Assembly (NCBI RefSeq): GCF_901482445.1
Contig: NZ_LR590477.1
Location: forward strand, 1,674,001 to 1,738,000
Source: Neisseria lactamica
GTDB lineage: Bacteria; Pseudomonadota; Gammaproteobacteria; Burkholderiales; Neisseriaceae
Length of the DNA: 64,000 bases
Reading direction: 5' to 3'
Each line of letters begins with the position of its first letter. Position 1 is the first letter of the stretch. Shown in pieces: positions 1-9,348 of the stretch. Made by a program: the position numbers and the translations under genes. The notes under the pieces were generated by a model that saw only the letters and a program-made list of their open reading frames with translations, searched no databases and was not told the origin of the DNA.

Positions 1-1305
1 AAAATTCTTCTTCAGGCTTTCCCTGCCGAATGGACAATATCTCGCGGCGGCGGTCTTCCATTGCGGAAATATAGGCATTCATGCGGTCGGACATATTTTC
101 CACATCCCTGCTCATCCACAGCGCGGGCAGCAGGCGGAAGTTTTCAAACGAATTGAAGATGCCGCCGAAAGACTGGCGGAAGGCGATATAAATATATTTC
201 AAATCTTCCTCGCCCTTCGCCATACGCGTCAGGCAATAGTAGAACGGATCGAGGACGGTGTCGCCCAACAACCGCTCGAATTGGTCCAATCTGGCGGCAA
301 TCGCCTGCGTGCGTTCGACTTGCGCGGGGAACGGCGAAAACAGCAGCGGCAGGGCTTTTTTGTCGTAGTTTTCCTCTATCCTGTCCATCATATCGATGAT
401 TTCCCAGCTCACGCCGGATTGCAGCGAAAGAATCTGTTTCAAACCGTTGGCAAAACGCAGGGCATCATTCTGAGTGATGTTGCGGACGGGAATATGGATG
501 GCGGTGTAATAGCGGTTGTAGCTGGTATAAAGTTTGTCTTCCGACAGGAAGCGGCGTAGGGAAAACGGAATATCGTCGGTGTAATAAGGCGCGATGGCGA
601 AGATGTATTTTGACGTTCGGATAACTTCCAACTGGCGGGCGCGCTGTTCGGCAAACAATACTTTGTCAAACACCGGTTCGGGCATCTGCTTCACTTCGCG
701 CGGGCGCATCATCGGAAAACTGTTGCCGAGCAGGTGTGATTTTAGGAACACTTCGCAGATATAGGTACAGATGATGTCCGAATCGAGATTGCGGGTATTT
801 TCGGGGATTTCCCATTTGGTTTTGTTTTTCAATACCGCAGCGGCGGCGTAAATAAATTCGGTTTTCAGAATCTGTTTGAAATTTTCCCGTGCGCGCTTGC
901 CCCCAGTATCGACGTTTTTGATAACGGACAGCACGCTTTCGAGAATGTCGGCAATATAAACCGGCGATTCGCATTGCGCCAATACATCCAGGCGTTCCGC
1001 AATATGCCCCGCCAGCCGTTTGAGGTCGGGAATGGGAATATCCGTTGCCAAAGAAGAAAACGAAATGCGTTTTTTGGGAAGGTAAGTGAAAGAACCGTCG
1101 GCTTCGTTATAGCTTATGCCGTGTCGGGAAAGGATTTGCGTACAGGCGGCCTGACCGGCTTCGGGAGAAAGTGTTTTGAAGATTTCTGTCAGATTTTCCT
1201 GCCAATGGCAGTCGAGTTCGGGAAGGATTTGATTGAGTCTGAAGCGGACGGTGTAAGGGATAAGGTCTTGCTCGAAATGTTCATTTTGCGGGGGGGGTAA
1301 TGCAT
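1..1305 (-). CDS. hypothetical protein, C8 tract after start, partial (runs off left edge)
   Basis: An open frame of about 430 codons runs from near 1290 down to position 1 with no stop, so the C-terminus lies outside the window. I recognise no family; it looks soluble, with no signal peptide or membrane segment. The only start with a ribosome site is the ATG at 1303-1305 (AGGAG at 1311-1315). It is followed by TA and then eight C (1290-1297 on the minus strand). With eight C, this ATG reads into a frame that stops at about 1189. Nine C would join it to the long frame, and seven C would give an early TGA. Upstream of the tract the long frame has no ATG before an in-frame TAA. The gene is therefore probably phase variable and OFF as sequenced. 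A tract-length sequencing error is the alternative. Confidence 0.7.
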
Positions 1306-1386
1306 AATGTCTCCTCGATATAGATGGAACTTTTTAAGTTTACGGCAAATTGCCGATTTTATCGTATTTCCTTTCCGGTTGAAATC

Positions 1387-1402
1387 CCGCCCTTTAGGGC
1401 GG
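1387..1402. repeat. GC-rich hairpin upstream of the C8-tract gene
   Basis: CCGCCC-TTTA-GGGCGG is a perfect 6-bp stem in the leader or promoter region of the 1-1305 gene. It is not followed by a T-run, so its role is unknown. Confidence 0.4.
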
Positions 1403-1490
1403 TGCTTTGTGTGCCGTCCCGTGTGTTGGAACATCAGCATAGGAAACACAGGAAAAGACGGCTGTTTTGCGCCTGCGTACCGTATTGGTC

Positions 1491-1534
1491 AAAATGCCGT
1501 CTGAAACCGACAACAGGGTTTCAGACGGCATTTC
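1491..1534 (-). terminator. inverted DUS pair, terminator of the 1549-1746 gene
   Basis: atGCCGTCTGAA (1494-1505) faces its inverse (1520-1531), with flanking A- and T-rich arms. It lies just past the stop of the small ORF and separates that operon from the C8-tract gene. It also carries two DNA-uptake sites. Confidence 0.75.
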
Positions 1535-1548
1535 CGTCAATTTTCCCT

Positions 1549-1746
1549 TTATCTGCCGAACAGGTTGGCGATATTTTCCATTTGTTCTTCGGTAAAACCG
1601 TTTTCGCCCAATCTGGCGGCAACTGCCCATTCGCCCGACAAACCGTGTTCCGCACCGAGCTGCCGCCATTTTTCGACTTTGGCTTCGTCTGTGGTTTTTT
1701 CGGGCAGCGGTTTGACGGGAATCCTGCTTTTGGGGACGGTATTCAT
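1549..1746 (-). CDS. small hypothetical protein, 65 aa
   Basis: This is a short charged protein with no signal peptide, rich in Glu, Lys and Arg. The C-terminal half (residues ~35-65) is predicted helical. It starts 10 bases after the lipoprotein stop on the same strand and ends at a DUS terminator, so it is probably the second gene of a two-gene operon. I do not recognise the family. Support comes from position, spacing and Neisseria-like codon use. Confidence 0.6.
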   Translation of the reverse strand: MNTVPKSRIPVKPLPEKTTDEAKVEKWRQLGAEHGLSGEWAVAARLGENGFTEEQMENIANLFGR

Positions 1747-1756
1747 CGGTTTGCCC

Positions 1757-2770
1757 CTAATCGATGGAATAGCCGCGAAGATACTGTATCCGTTCGCGCG
1801 TCATCCGCGTGTCGCACTGCAATTTGAGATATTCGGCGTATTCTTTCCCGTCTGCCTGCGCGGCGGCTTGTCGGCAGTTGCTGATTTTTTCCTGCGCCCA
1901 CTTGCGTTGTTCGCCAACCAGCTCTTTTTGCACGTCGGTATCGAGTCCTCCCCAAAGTTTGGTAATTTCGGATTCCGCACGTTGGTTTTGTACGCGCGCC
2001 TCTTCCACTTCGCCCTGTGATACGGTAACGGTATTGGCACGCTCGCCGTCGTCGGGATGCAGGATTTCCGGTTCGGGCGCGCCTTCTGCGGCTTGGGGTA
2101 CGCCCGCATCGCTGGCGGCGGCATTGTGTTCCAAAATGTCTTCGGGCGTGGGTTTGGACGGCGGTTCGGGGGCTTTTCCGCTCAAAATCCTGACCGCGTC
2201 TTCTTTTTTCACCGCCTTGCCGTCTATCATCACGATGCTCTTCACGCCGTAAGGCAGCAACGCGGCAGACAGCGTTTGCGCCGCCATACCGACCGTGTTG
2301 TCGACAAATGCCGTCTGACCATCTTTGACGGGCAGGAAGCGGACGGCTGCCGTCAATACGCCGTCTTTAAACTCGACATTGCCGCCCGTCTTCTGCCGCA
2401 CAATATCCGACAAAGCGGTTTCCCCATACAACAGGGGGCTGTTTGCCTCGGCATCGGCAAGCGTTTCAGACGGCACGGTAATGTTCAAATCGGCGATACA
2501 GAACGTGCGCCCGCCTTCCTGCGTTTCCGAAGCGTGTTCCAAAGAAAACGCCAAACCGTAGGCGGCAGCGATAATTTTGTCGGCATCGACAAACTGCCTG
2601 CCGTCTTCGCGCGCGAAAGAACGCGCTTCCTGCGTGAGCGTTTCCTGAATATTGCCGCGTATGTCCTGCAACACGGCGGGGTTGGCGCATTCCAACGCCT
2701 TGGGCGGTTCTTCCCTGCCGCACGCGGCAAGCAGCAGGGCAAACGGCAGCGCAATGAGTTTCCGATACAT
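1757..2770 (-). CDS. lipoprotein with LprI-like (DUF1311) C-terminal domain, 337 aa
   Basis: The N-terminus is a lipoprotein signal peptide with lipobox LAAC (Cys17). The middle (residues ~50-190) resembles no family I know. A Pro/Ala/Glu-rich linker (~190-250) precedes the last ~80 residues. These carry the lysozyme-inhibitor LprI N-terminal/DUF1311 pattern: a Trp, then Cys near 299, a helical stretch, then Cys near 319 and Arg-rich helices. The likely location is the periplasmic face of a membrane. It is transcribed with the 65-aa gene downstream. A lysozyme-binding role is inference from the domain only. Confidence 0.75.
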   Translation of the reverse strand: MYRKLIALPFALLLAACGREEPPKALECANPAVLQDIRGNIQETLTQEARSFAREDGRQFVDADKIIAAAYGLAFSLEHASETQEGGRTFCIADLNITVPSETLADAEANSPLLYGETALSDIVRQKTGGNVEFKDGVLTAAVRFLPVKDGQTAFVDNTVGMAAQTLSAALLPYGVKSIVMIDGKAVKKEDAVRILSGKAPEPPSKPTPEDILEHNAAASDAGVPQAAEGAPEPEILHPDDGERANTVTVSQGEVEEARVQNQRAESEITKLWGGLDTDVQKELVGEQRKWAQEKISNCRQAAAQADGKEYAEYLKLQCDTRMTRERIQYLRGYSID

Positions 2771-2812
2771 GATGTTCCTTCCAAACGGTGCAGACCGATG
2801 GCGGCTATCATA

Positions 2813-2850
2813 GCAAAAGCACCTGCCGGCGGTAAACCTTGCAGGTGCTT
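2813..2850 (-). terminator. rho-independent terminator of gltS
   Basis: The 10-bp stem AAGCACCTGC (2817-2826) pairs with GCAGGTGCTT (2841-2850). On the minus strand it is followed by a T-run. It sits 20 bases past the gltS stop. Confidence 0.8.
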
Positions 2851-2869
2851 TGTCGGAAAGGCGTAAAAA

Positions 2870-4084
2870 TCAGCCTTTAAAGAAATTCACAAAGCCGGTA
2901 AGAATCGCGGCATTAATCAAATCGACGAAGAACGCGCCGACCATAGGCACAATCAAAAACGCCTTATGCGACGCGCCGAAAGTATGCGTGATGGACTGCA
3001 TATTTGCCACCGCCGTCGGCGTTGCACCCAAGCCGAAACCGCAATTGCCGGCAGCCAACACCGCCGCATCATAGTCGCGCCCCATAAAGACATAGGTAAC
3101 AAAAGTCGCGTACAAAACCATCACCACGGTTTGTACGGCAAGGATGACGGTTACAGGCCCCGCCAAACCGGTCAGCTCCCACAGTTTCAAATTCAGCAAC
3201 GCCATTGCCAAGAAAAGCGAAAGCGAAGCATTGCCGAACACATCGATGGCGCGGTCGAACATATTGACCTTGAATGCGGCGGTGAGGATGTTGCGGATGA
3301 CCACGCCGCCAAACAGACACCACACGAATTTGGGCAGGTCGAACAGGTATTCTTTGTCGAAGCCGTCCATAATCTCGGCAAACGCCAGACACGCGGCAAA
3401 CATAGCCAGCGTTTCAACGGCAGATTCGGCAGTAATCAGGCGGGTGCGTTTTGCCTGCTCGAACACGTCGTCCGCGTTGTCGTCCTGAGCCTGTTTTGTG
3501 TTTTCAACCGGTTTGCGCCCCATTTTGTTGATCAGGCGGCGCGCAACCGGCCCGCCGATCAGACCGCCGAACACCAGCCCGAAAGTAGCCGAAGCCATAC
3601 CCAAGCCGGTTGCGCCGACCAAGCCGTATTTGGTTTCAAAATCCGGCCCCCAGGCACCCGCCGTACCGTGTCCGCCCGTCAGCGTAACCGAACCGGTAAT
3701 CAGACCGATGAGCGGATCCAAACCCAAAGCGGAAGCCAGTCCGACCCCGACAAAGTTTTGCACCAGGATAAATCCGCCCACAATCGCGGTAAACACCACC
3801 AGCGGCAAACCGCCCGCCTTCAAGCGGGAAAAATCCGCGCTCAAGCCGATGGACGTGAAGAAAATCAGCATAAACGCATCTTGCAGCGGTTTTTCAAATT
3901 TGAAGCTCACGCCGTACACTTCGTGCAGCGCAAACAGGATAATCGCGGCAATCAGCCCGCCCGCCACGGGTTCGGGGATGTTGAAATCACGCAAAAATTT
4001 GATTTTCTTAACTAAAACCTTGCCGACCAGCAAAACCAAAGTGGCGGCAATCAAAGTGTAATAACTGTTAAACGCCCATTCCAT
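2870..4084 (-). CDS. gltS: sodium/glutamate symporter GltS
   Basis: This is a 404-aa polytopic inner-membrane protein with about ten hydrophobic segments in two inverted halves. It has the Gly-rich re-entrant motifs of the ESS family (SVTLTGGHGTAGAWG near 134-148; AGNCGFGLGATPTAVANM near 345-362). GltS imports glutamate with Na+. The length fits the family (~400 aa). The start is supported by AGGAGG at 4094-4099. It is monocistronic, with its own promoter and terminator. The next gene on the left, also minus, is the LprI-like lipoprotein. Confidence 0.95.
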   Translation of the reverse strand: MEWAFNSYYTLIAATLVLLVGKVLVKKIKFLRDFNIPEPVAGGLIAAIILFALHEVYGVSFKFEKPLQDAFMLIFFTSIGLSADFSRLKAGGLPLVVFTAIVGGFILVQNFVGVGLASALGLDPLIGLITGSVTLTGGHGTAGAWGPDFETKYGLVGATGLGMASATFGLVFGGLIGGPVARRLINKMGRKPVENTKQAQDDNADDVFEQAKRTRLITAESAVETLAMFAACLAFAEIMDGFDKEYLFDLPKFVWCLFGGVVIRNILTAAFKVNMFDRAIDVFGNASLSLFLAMALLNLKLWELTGLAGPVTVILAVQTVVMVLYATFVTYVFMGRDYDAAVLAAGNCGFGLGATPTAVANMQSITHTFGASHKAFLIVPMVGAFFVDLINAAILTGFVNFFKG

Positions 4085-4144
4085 ATCGTTTGACCTCCTA
4101 AAATGTTTTTCTTTATGTCCGCCCGAAGGGGCGCAGACGCAGGG

Positions 4145-4173
4145 ATATTAGGGGAACAGTTAAGGCTTGTCAA
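4145..4173 (-). promoter_or_regulatory. sigma70-type promoter of gltS
   Basis: On the minus strand, TTGACA (4168-4173) is separated by 17 bases from TAATAT (4145-4150), about 60 bases before the gltS ATG. Confidence 0.7.
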
Positions 4174-4211
4174 AGAATTGCCGTTTTTTACAACTATTTT
4201 TTACAAACAAA

Positions 4212-4241
4212 ATGCCGTCTGAAACTCCGTTCAGACGGCAT
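4212..4241 (-). terminator. inverted DUS pair after the 113-aa secreted protein gene
   Basis: atGCCGTCTGAA (4212-4223) and its inverse (4230-4241) form a 12-bp stem with a 6-base loop just past the stop at 4259. Confidence 0.8.
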
Positions 4242-4258
4242 CGGGCATTTGCACCTGT

Positions 4259-4600
4259 TCAATAATTGGTCGAACAGAACTGCTCGCGCTTGTCCGCATC
4301 GGCGGCATAACACGTCAAACCCATACCTGCCGCATTGCTGTTGTTCGCTTTCGCTCCCGGTTTTTTGTTCACCGAAACCTTGCCGTCTTTGCCGATTTCA
4401 ACGGTTACGCCTTTGCCGTTTTTCATCTTCCACTTCAACACTTGCGCATCGGCACTTTGGCACTTGCTGACCGTACAGCCGCCCTCCGCCGCCACATTGC
4501 CGTTTTTATAGATTACACACTGCTGCCGACTGTCGGCACACGCCGCAAACGCAGAAACCGAAAAACAGGACACCAGCGCGGCAAACAGAACTTTTTTCAT
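4259..4600 (-). CDS. small periplasmic Cys-containing protein, 113 aa
   Basis: A cleavable signal peptide (hydrophobic core to about residue 19, AFA-A cleavage) precedes a ~94-aa mature domain. The mature domain has six cysteines that could form three disulfides. The Lys/Gly-rich centre (~60-85) predicts beta strands. AAGGAG lies just upstream of the ATG. It is flanked by DUS terminators, so it is monocistronic. Function is unknown; similar small secreted proteins occur across Neisseria. Confidence 0.7.
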   Translation of the reverse strand: MKKVLFAALVSCFSVSAFAACADSRQQCVIYKNGNVAAEGGCTVSKCQSADAQVLKWKMKNGKGVTVEIGKDGKVSVNKKPGAKANNSNAAGMGLTCYAADADKREQFCSTNY

Positions 4601-4682
4601 GGTTCGGACTCCTTATTTAAACAGGTTGGCAATAATTTGAAACTATACGCCTGCCGCCATACCACTGCCACAACCAAATCAA

Positions 4683-4711
4683 ATGCCGTCTGAACAGTCT
4701 TCAGACGGCAT
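4683..4711 (-). terminator. inverted DUS pair after tex
   Basis: A 12-bp DUS stem with a 5-base loop lies about 90 bases past the tex stop codon. Confidence 0.75.
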
Positions 4712-4798
4712 CATGGGAATACACATATTTGAAACAACAGAAAAAGCGGGGGCAAAACCCGCCGCTGCATCTGTCACTGTACATCCCTGCTGTCGGAC

Positions 4799-7072
4799 TT
4801 ACCGCTTCAACTTCGCAAACGCATCCGCCATCGCCGAATTGGCCGGGGCGCGGTCGTTGCGTTGGGGTTTGCGGCCGGCTGTCCGTTCGCGGCTGCGGTT
4901 TTCATACGGCATTTTATGTTTTGCGCCGCCCGGTTCGTCATCCAAGCGCATCGTCAACGCAATGCGTTTGCGTGCGGCATCGACTTCCAGCACTTTCACT
5001 TTCACCACATCGCCGGCTTTCACAACTTCGCGAGGGTCTTGGACGAACTTGTTGGACAGGGCGGAGATGTGTACCAAGCCGTCCTGATGGACGCCGATGT
5101 CCACGAACGCGCCGAAGTTGGCGACGTTGGAAACCACGCCCTCTAAAATCATACCGACTTGCAAGTCGCTGATTTCGTGGATGCCTTCGGCAAACGATGC
5201 CGTCTGAAACGCGCCGCGCGGATCACGGCCGGGTTTTTCCAGCTCGGACAAGATGTCCAGAATGGTCGGCAGGCCGAAGCGTTCGTCGGTGAAGTCGGAC
5301 GCTTTGATTTGCTTCACGCGCTCGCGGTTGCCGATGAGTTCGGCGGCGGTAATGCCTTGTTGCGCCAGCATTTTGGCGACGACGGGATAGGCTTCGGGAT
5401 GCACCGCGCTCGCGTCCAGCGGCTCTTTGCCGCCGTTAATCCGCAAAAAACCTGCCGCCTGCTCGAAGGTTTTTTCGCCCAAACGCGGTACTTTCAGCAA
5501 TTTTTTACGGCTGTCGAACGCGCCGTTTTCATCGCGGTAGGCGACAATGTTTTGGGCAAGGGTTTGATTTAAACCGGAAATCCTCGCCAAGAGTGGGACA
5601 GAGGCGGTGTTCACGTCCACGCCGACGGCGTTCACGCAGTCTTCGACCACCGCGTCCAGCGATTTGGCGAGCCGGCTTTGGTTTACGTCGTGCTGATACT
5701 ACCCCACGCCGATGGATTTAGGGTCGATTTTGACCAACTCGGCAAGTGGGTCTTGCAGCCTGCGGGCGATGGACACCGCGCCGCGCAGGGAAACGTCCAA
5801 GTCGGGGAACTCGCGCGCCGCCAGTTCGGACGCGGAATAAATCGACGCGCCGGCTTCGGAAACGACGATTTTGTGCAGCCCCATTTTCGACATTTCACGC
5901 ACCAGTTCGCCCGCGATTTTGTCGGTTTCTCGGCTGGCGGTGCCATTGCCGATGGCGATGAGCTTCACGCCGTGCTGTTTAATCAGGCGCGACAGCGTTG
6001 CCAACATATTGTTTTCTTGATGCAAATAGACGATGACAGTATCCAGCAGCTTGCCCGTGTCGTCCACCACGGCGCATTTCACGCCGTTACGGTAGCCGGG
6101 ATCGAGACCCAAAGTCGTCAGCCGTCCGGCAGGCGCGGCGAGCAGCAAGTCTTTGAGATTGCGGGCGAACACGGTAATCGCGTCGGTGTCGGCGGCTTCT
6201 TTCAAACTATTTAAGGCTTCAAGTTCCAACGACAAAAAGATTTTTGCGCGCCAAGTCAGGCGCACGGTGTCGCGCAGCCATTTGCAGCCGTCTGAAACCT
6301 TGAAACGGCGGGCGATGATTTGCTCGTATTCGCTTGGCTGGGTAATCGGCGTGTCGTCGGGCCGGTATTTGAGCGCGATGTTCAACACGCCTTCGTTGCG
6401 GCCGCGCAAAACCGCCAGTGCACGGTGGCTGGGCATCGTGCGGACGGGTTCGCGGTGGTCGAAATAATCGCTGAATTTTTCGCCTTCGGTTTGTTTGCCT
6501 TCAATGACTTGCGCGTGGATTTCGGCTTTGTTCCACAACTTATCGCGCAGCGTGCCGATGAGTTCCGCGTCTTCGGCAAACTGCTCCATCAGAATCGCGC
6601 GCGCGCCATCCAGCGCGGCTTTAGCGTCGGGGACGTTTTCGTTCAGGTAGCCCCGTGCGGTGGCTTCCACGTCCTGCGGCTGCTCGGCAAGCAACACGTC
6701 CGCCAGCGGCTGCAAACCGTGTTCGCGCGCGATTTGCGCTTTGGTGCGGCGTTTGGGCTTGTAGGGCAGATACAGGTCTTCCAGCGCGGTTTTGTTGTCG
6801 GCGGCTTCGATTTGCGCCCTGAGGTCGTCTGAAAGCTTGCCTTGCTCTTCAATACTTTTTAAAACAACGGCTTTGCGCTCTTCCAACTCGCGCAGGTATT
6901 GCAGCCGCTCGGCAAGCTGGCGCAGCTGCGTATCGTCCAGCCCGCCCGTGGCTTCTTTACGGTAACGCGCGATAAAGGGTACGGTCGCGCCGTCGTCCAA
7001 AAGCTCGATAGCGGCGGTAATTTGCGCGGCAGTGGCGGAGAGTTCTTGGGAGAGGATTCGGGTGATGTTCAT
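4799..7072 (-). pseudogene. tex: tex, interrupted by an in-frame amber codon
   Basis: Tex is an RNA-binding transcription-associated protein of ~760 aa. Reading from the ATG at 7072 gives the N-terminal helical region, the YqgF/RNaseH-like domain (~330-450), tandem HhH motifs and a C-terminal S1 domain (~630-715), ending at 4799 (757 codons). Codon 458 (5699-5701) is TAG. In the normally conserved motif SIGVGQYQHDV it replaces the first Gln, consistent with a single CAG-to-TAG change. Both sides remain in one frame with no other lesion. Translation would yield 457 residues lacking HhH and S1, or a reinitiated fragment. A DUS lies inside the gene at 5197-5208. A recent mutation or a sequencing error is possible. 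Confidence 0.85.
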
Positions 7073-7186
7073 AAATTGCCTCCGTGATGCCGTCTGAACA
7101 GCCGACGGCGCAATGTGGGTAATCGTTTGGAAAAGATGAAGATAATACTGATATACTTTGCCCGATACAATCTGAAAGGAATGTTT
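7073..7186. other. tex-galE intergenic region of capsule-null type
   Basis: Only 114 bp separate divergent tex and galE. The interval contains one DUS (7087-7098) and the galE promoter. In encapsulated meningococci the capsule cluster lies in this neighbourhood. A short non-coding interval of about this size between tex and galE has been described as the capsule null locus in unencapsulated meningococci, gonococci and N. lactamica. Confidence 0.7.
7127..7157 (+). promoter_or_regulatory. candidate galE promoter
   Basis: TTGGAA (7127-7132) is followed after 19 bases by TATACT (7152-7157), preceded by TGA to give an extended -10. It is 30 bases before the galE ATG. The long spacer lowers confidence. 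Confidence 0.45.
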
Positions 7187-8203
7187 ATGACCGTCCTGAT
7201 TACCGGCGGCACCGGCTTTATCGGTTCGCACACCGCCGTCTCGCTCGTCCAATCCGGTTACGATGCCGTGATTCTGGATAATCTGTGCAACTCGTCTGCC
7301 GCCGTCCTCCCGCGCCTTCGGCAAATTACCGGCAGAAACATACCGTTTTATCAGGGCGACATCCGCGATCGTCAGATTTTGAGGCAGATTTTTTCAGAAC
7401 ACGAAATCGAATCCGTCATCCATTTTGCCGGTTTGAAGGCAGTGGGGGAAAGCGTTGCCGAGCCGATGAAATATTACGGCAACAATGTTTACGGCAGCTT
7501 GGTGCTGGCGGAAGAAATGGCGCGCGCGGGCGTGTTCAAAATCGTATTCAGCTCGTCGGCAACCGTTTACGGCAATGCGGAAAAAGTCCCCTATACGGAA
7601 GATATGCGCCCAGGCGATACCGCTAATCCTTACGGTGCGTCCAAAGCGATGGTGGAACGGATGTTAACCGACATCCAAAAAGCCGATCCGCGTTGGAGCG
7701 TGATTTTGTTGCGCTATTTCAACCCGATCGGCGCGCACGAAAGTGGTTTGATCGGCGAACAGCCCAACGGTATTCCCAACAACCTTTTGCCCTATATCTG
7801 CCAAGTGGCTTCGGGCAGGCTGCCGCAACTGTCGGTATTTGGCGGCGATTATCCGACCCCCGACGGTACAGGAATGCGCGACTATATTCATGTGATGGAT
7901 TTGGCAGAAGGGCATATCGCGGCAATGAAGGCAAAAGGCGGCCTTTCCGGCGTACATTTGTTCAACTTGGGTTCGGGGCGCGCCTATTCCGTTTTGGAAA
8001 TCATCCGCGCCTTTGAAGCCGCTTCCGGCTTAAATATTCCCTATCAAATCCAACCCCGCCGCGTCGGCGACTTGGCGTGTTCCTTTGCCGACCCGTCCCA
8101 TACCAAACAAGAGACTGGCTGGGAAACCAAACGCAGCCTTGCGCAAATGATGGAGGATTCGTGGCGTTGGGTCAGCCGCAACCCCAACGGATATGGGGAT
8201 TAA
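7187..8203 (+). CDS. galE: UDP-glucose 4-epimerase GalE
   Basis: This 338-aa short-chain dehydrogenase interconverts UDP-glucose and UDP-galactose, supplying galactose for lipooligosaccharide. The N-terminal NAD site is GGTGFIGSH (residues ~6-14). The catalytic Ser-Tyr-x3-Lys is seen as SSSATVYG (~122-129) and NPYGASK (~147-153). The ATG at 7187 is preferred over an upstream frame-compatible one because AAGGA (7176-7180) lies six bases before it. It abuts rfbB with no gap (stop at 8203, next ATG at 8204), so the two form an operon. Confidence 0.97.
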   Translation: MTVLITGGTGFIGSHTAVSLVQSGYDAVILDNLCNSSAAVLPRLRQITGRNIPFYQGDIRDRQILRQIFSEHEIESVIHFAGLKAVGESVAEPMKYYGNNVYGSLVLAEEMARAGVFKIVFSSSATVYGNAEKVPYTEDMRPGDTANPYGASKAMVERMLTDIQKADPRWSVILLRYFNPIGAHESGLIGEQPNGIPNNLLPYICQVASGRLPQLSVFGGDYPTPDGTGMRDYIHVMDLAEGHIAAMKAKGGLSGVHLFNLGSGRAYSVLEIIRAFEAASGLNIPYQIQPRRVGDLACSFADPSHTKQETGWETKRSLAQMMEDSWRWVSRNPNGYGD

Positions 8204-9244
8204 ATGCAAACCGCAAACAAAAAAACCATCCTCGTTACCGGCGGCGCGGGCTTTATCGGTTCTGCCGTTGTCCGCCATATTATCCAAAACACCCAAGATT
8301 CTGTCGTCAATGTCGATAAGCTGACTTATGCCGGCAATTTGGAATCTTTGACTGAGGTAGCCGATAATCCTCGCTATGCTTTTGAACAAGTGAATATTTG
8401 CGACCGCGCCGAACTCGACCGCGTATTCGCGCAATACCGGCCTGATGCCGTGATGCACTTGGCGGCGGAAAGCCATGTCGACCGCTCTATCGATTCGGCA
8501 GGCGAGTTTATCCAAACCAATATCGTCGGCACATTCAATCTGCTGGAAGCTGCGCGTGCCTACCGGCGGCAAATGCCGTCTGAAAAACGCGAAGCCTTCC
8601 GTTTCCACCATATTTCCACCGATGAAGTCTATGGCGATTTAGGCGGCACAAACGATTTGTTTACCGAAACCGCGCCCTACGCGCCGTCCAGTCCTTATGC
8701 CGCGTCTAAAGCATCTTCCGATCATCTTGTCCGCGCGTGGCAACGGACTTACGGGCTGCCCGCCATTGTCAGCAACTGTTCCAATAATTACGGGCCCCGA
8801 CAATTCCCCGAAAAACTCATCCCGCTGACGATTCTGAACGCGCTTTCCGGCAAACCGCTGCCCGTGTACGGCGACGGTATGCAAATCCGTGACTGGCTGT
8901 TTGTCGAAGACCACGCGCGCGCACTATATCAGCTTGTTAGCAAAGGCGTTGCCGGCGAAACCTACAATATCGGCGGCCACAATGAAAAAGCCAATATTGA
9001 AGTCGTCAAAACCATCTGCGCCCTTTTGGAAGAACTCGCCCCCGAAAAACCGGCCGGCGTGGCGCGTTATGAAGATTTGATTACTTTCGTACAAGACCGC
9101 CCCGGCCATGACGTGCGCTACGCCGTCGACGCAGCCAAAATCGGCAGGGAACTGGGCTGGAAACCTCAGGAAACATTCGAATCCGGCATCCGCAAAACCG
9201 TGCAATGGTATTTGGACAACAAAACCCGGCGGCAAAACGCCTAA
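8204..9244 (+). CDS. rfbB: dTDP-glucose 4,6-dehydratase RfbB
   Basis: This 346-aa extended short-chain dehydrogenase converts dTDP-glucose to dTDP-4-keto-6-deoxyglucose. It shows GGAGFIGSAVV near the N-terminus, the signature HISTDEVYGDLG (~136-147), and the catalytic YAASKASSDH (~164-173). It starts one base after galE stops, implying coupled translation. It is the second step of the dTDP-rhamnose pathway, whose final reductase gene is not present here. Confidence 0.96.
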   Translation: MQTANKKTILVTGGAGFIGSAVVRHIIQNTQDSVVNVDKLTYAGNLESLTEVADNPRYAFEQVNICDRAELDRVFAQYRPDAVMHLAAESHVDRSIDSAGEFIQTNIVGTFNLLEAARAYRRQMPSEKREAFRFHHISTDEVYGDLGGTNDLFTETAPYAPSSPYAASKASSDHLVRAWQRTYGLPAIVSNCSNNYGPRQFPEKLIPLTILNALSGKPLPVYGDGMQIRDWLFVEDHARALYQLVSKGVAGETYNIGGHNEKANIEVVKTICALLEELAPEKPAGVARYEDLITFVQDRPGHDVRYAVDAAKIGRELGWKPQETFESGIRKTVQWYLDNKTRRQNA

Positions 9245-9286
9245 AACGGCAAAACCGCACGGAACGTTTAGGTACGGGCAAATAGT

Positions 9287-9322
9287 TTTCAGACGGCATC
9301 CCGACGCAATGCCGTCTGAAAA
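9287..9322. repeat. inverted DUS pair between rfbB and rfbA
   Basis: ttttCAGACGGC-type and atGCCGTC-type arms are separated by ~10 bases inside the galE-rfbBAC run. The hairpin could attenuate transcription into rfbA; it is also two uptake sites. Confidence 0.6.
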
Positions 9323-9348
9323 CCCATCGCAAAAGAAGAAAGAAAAAA

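Noticed and set aside
7115..7186. Earlier in-frame start for galE
   Set aside because: It would add 24 residues before the NAD motif; the ATG at 7187 has the ribosome site.
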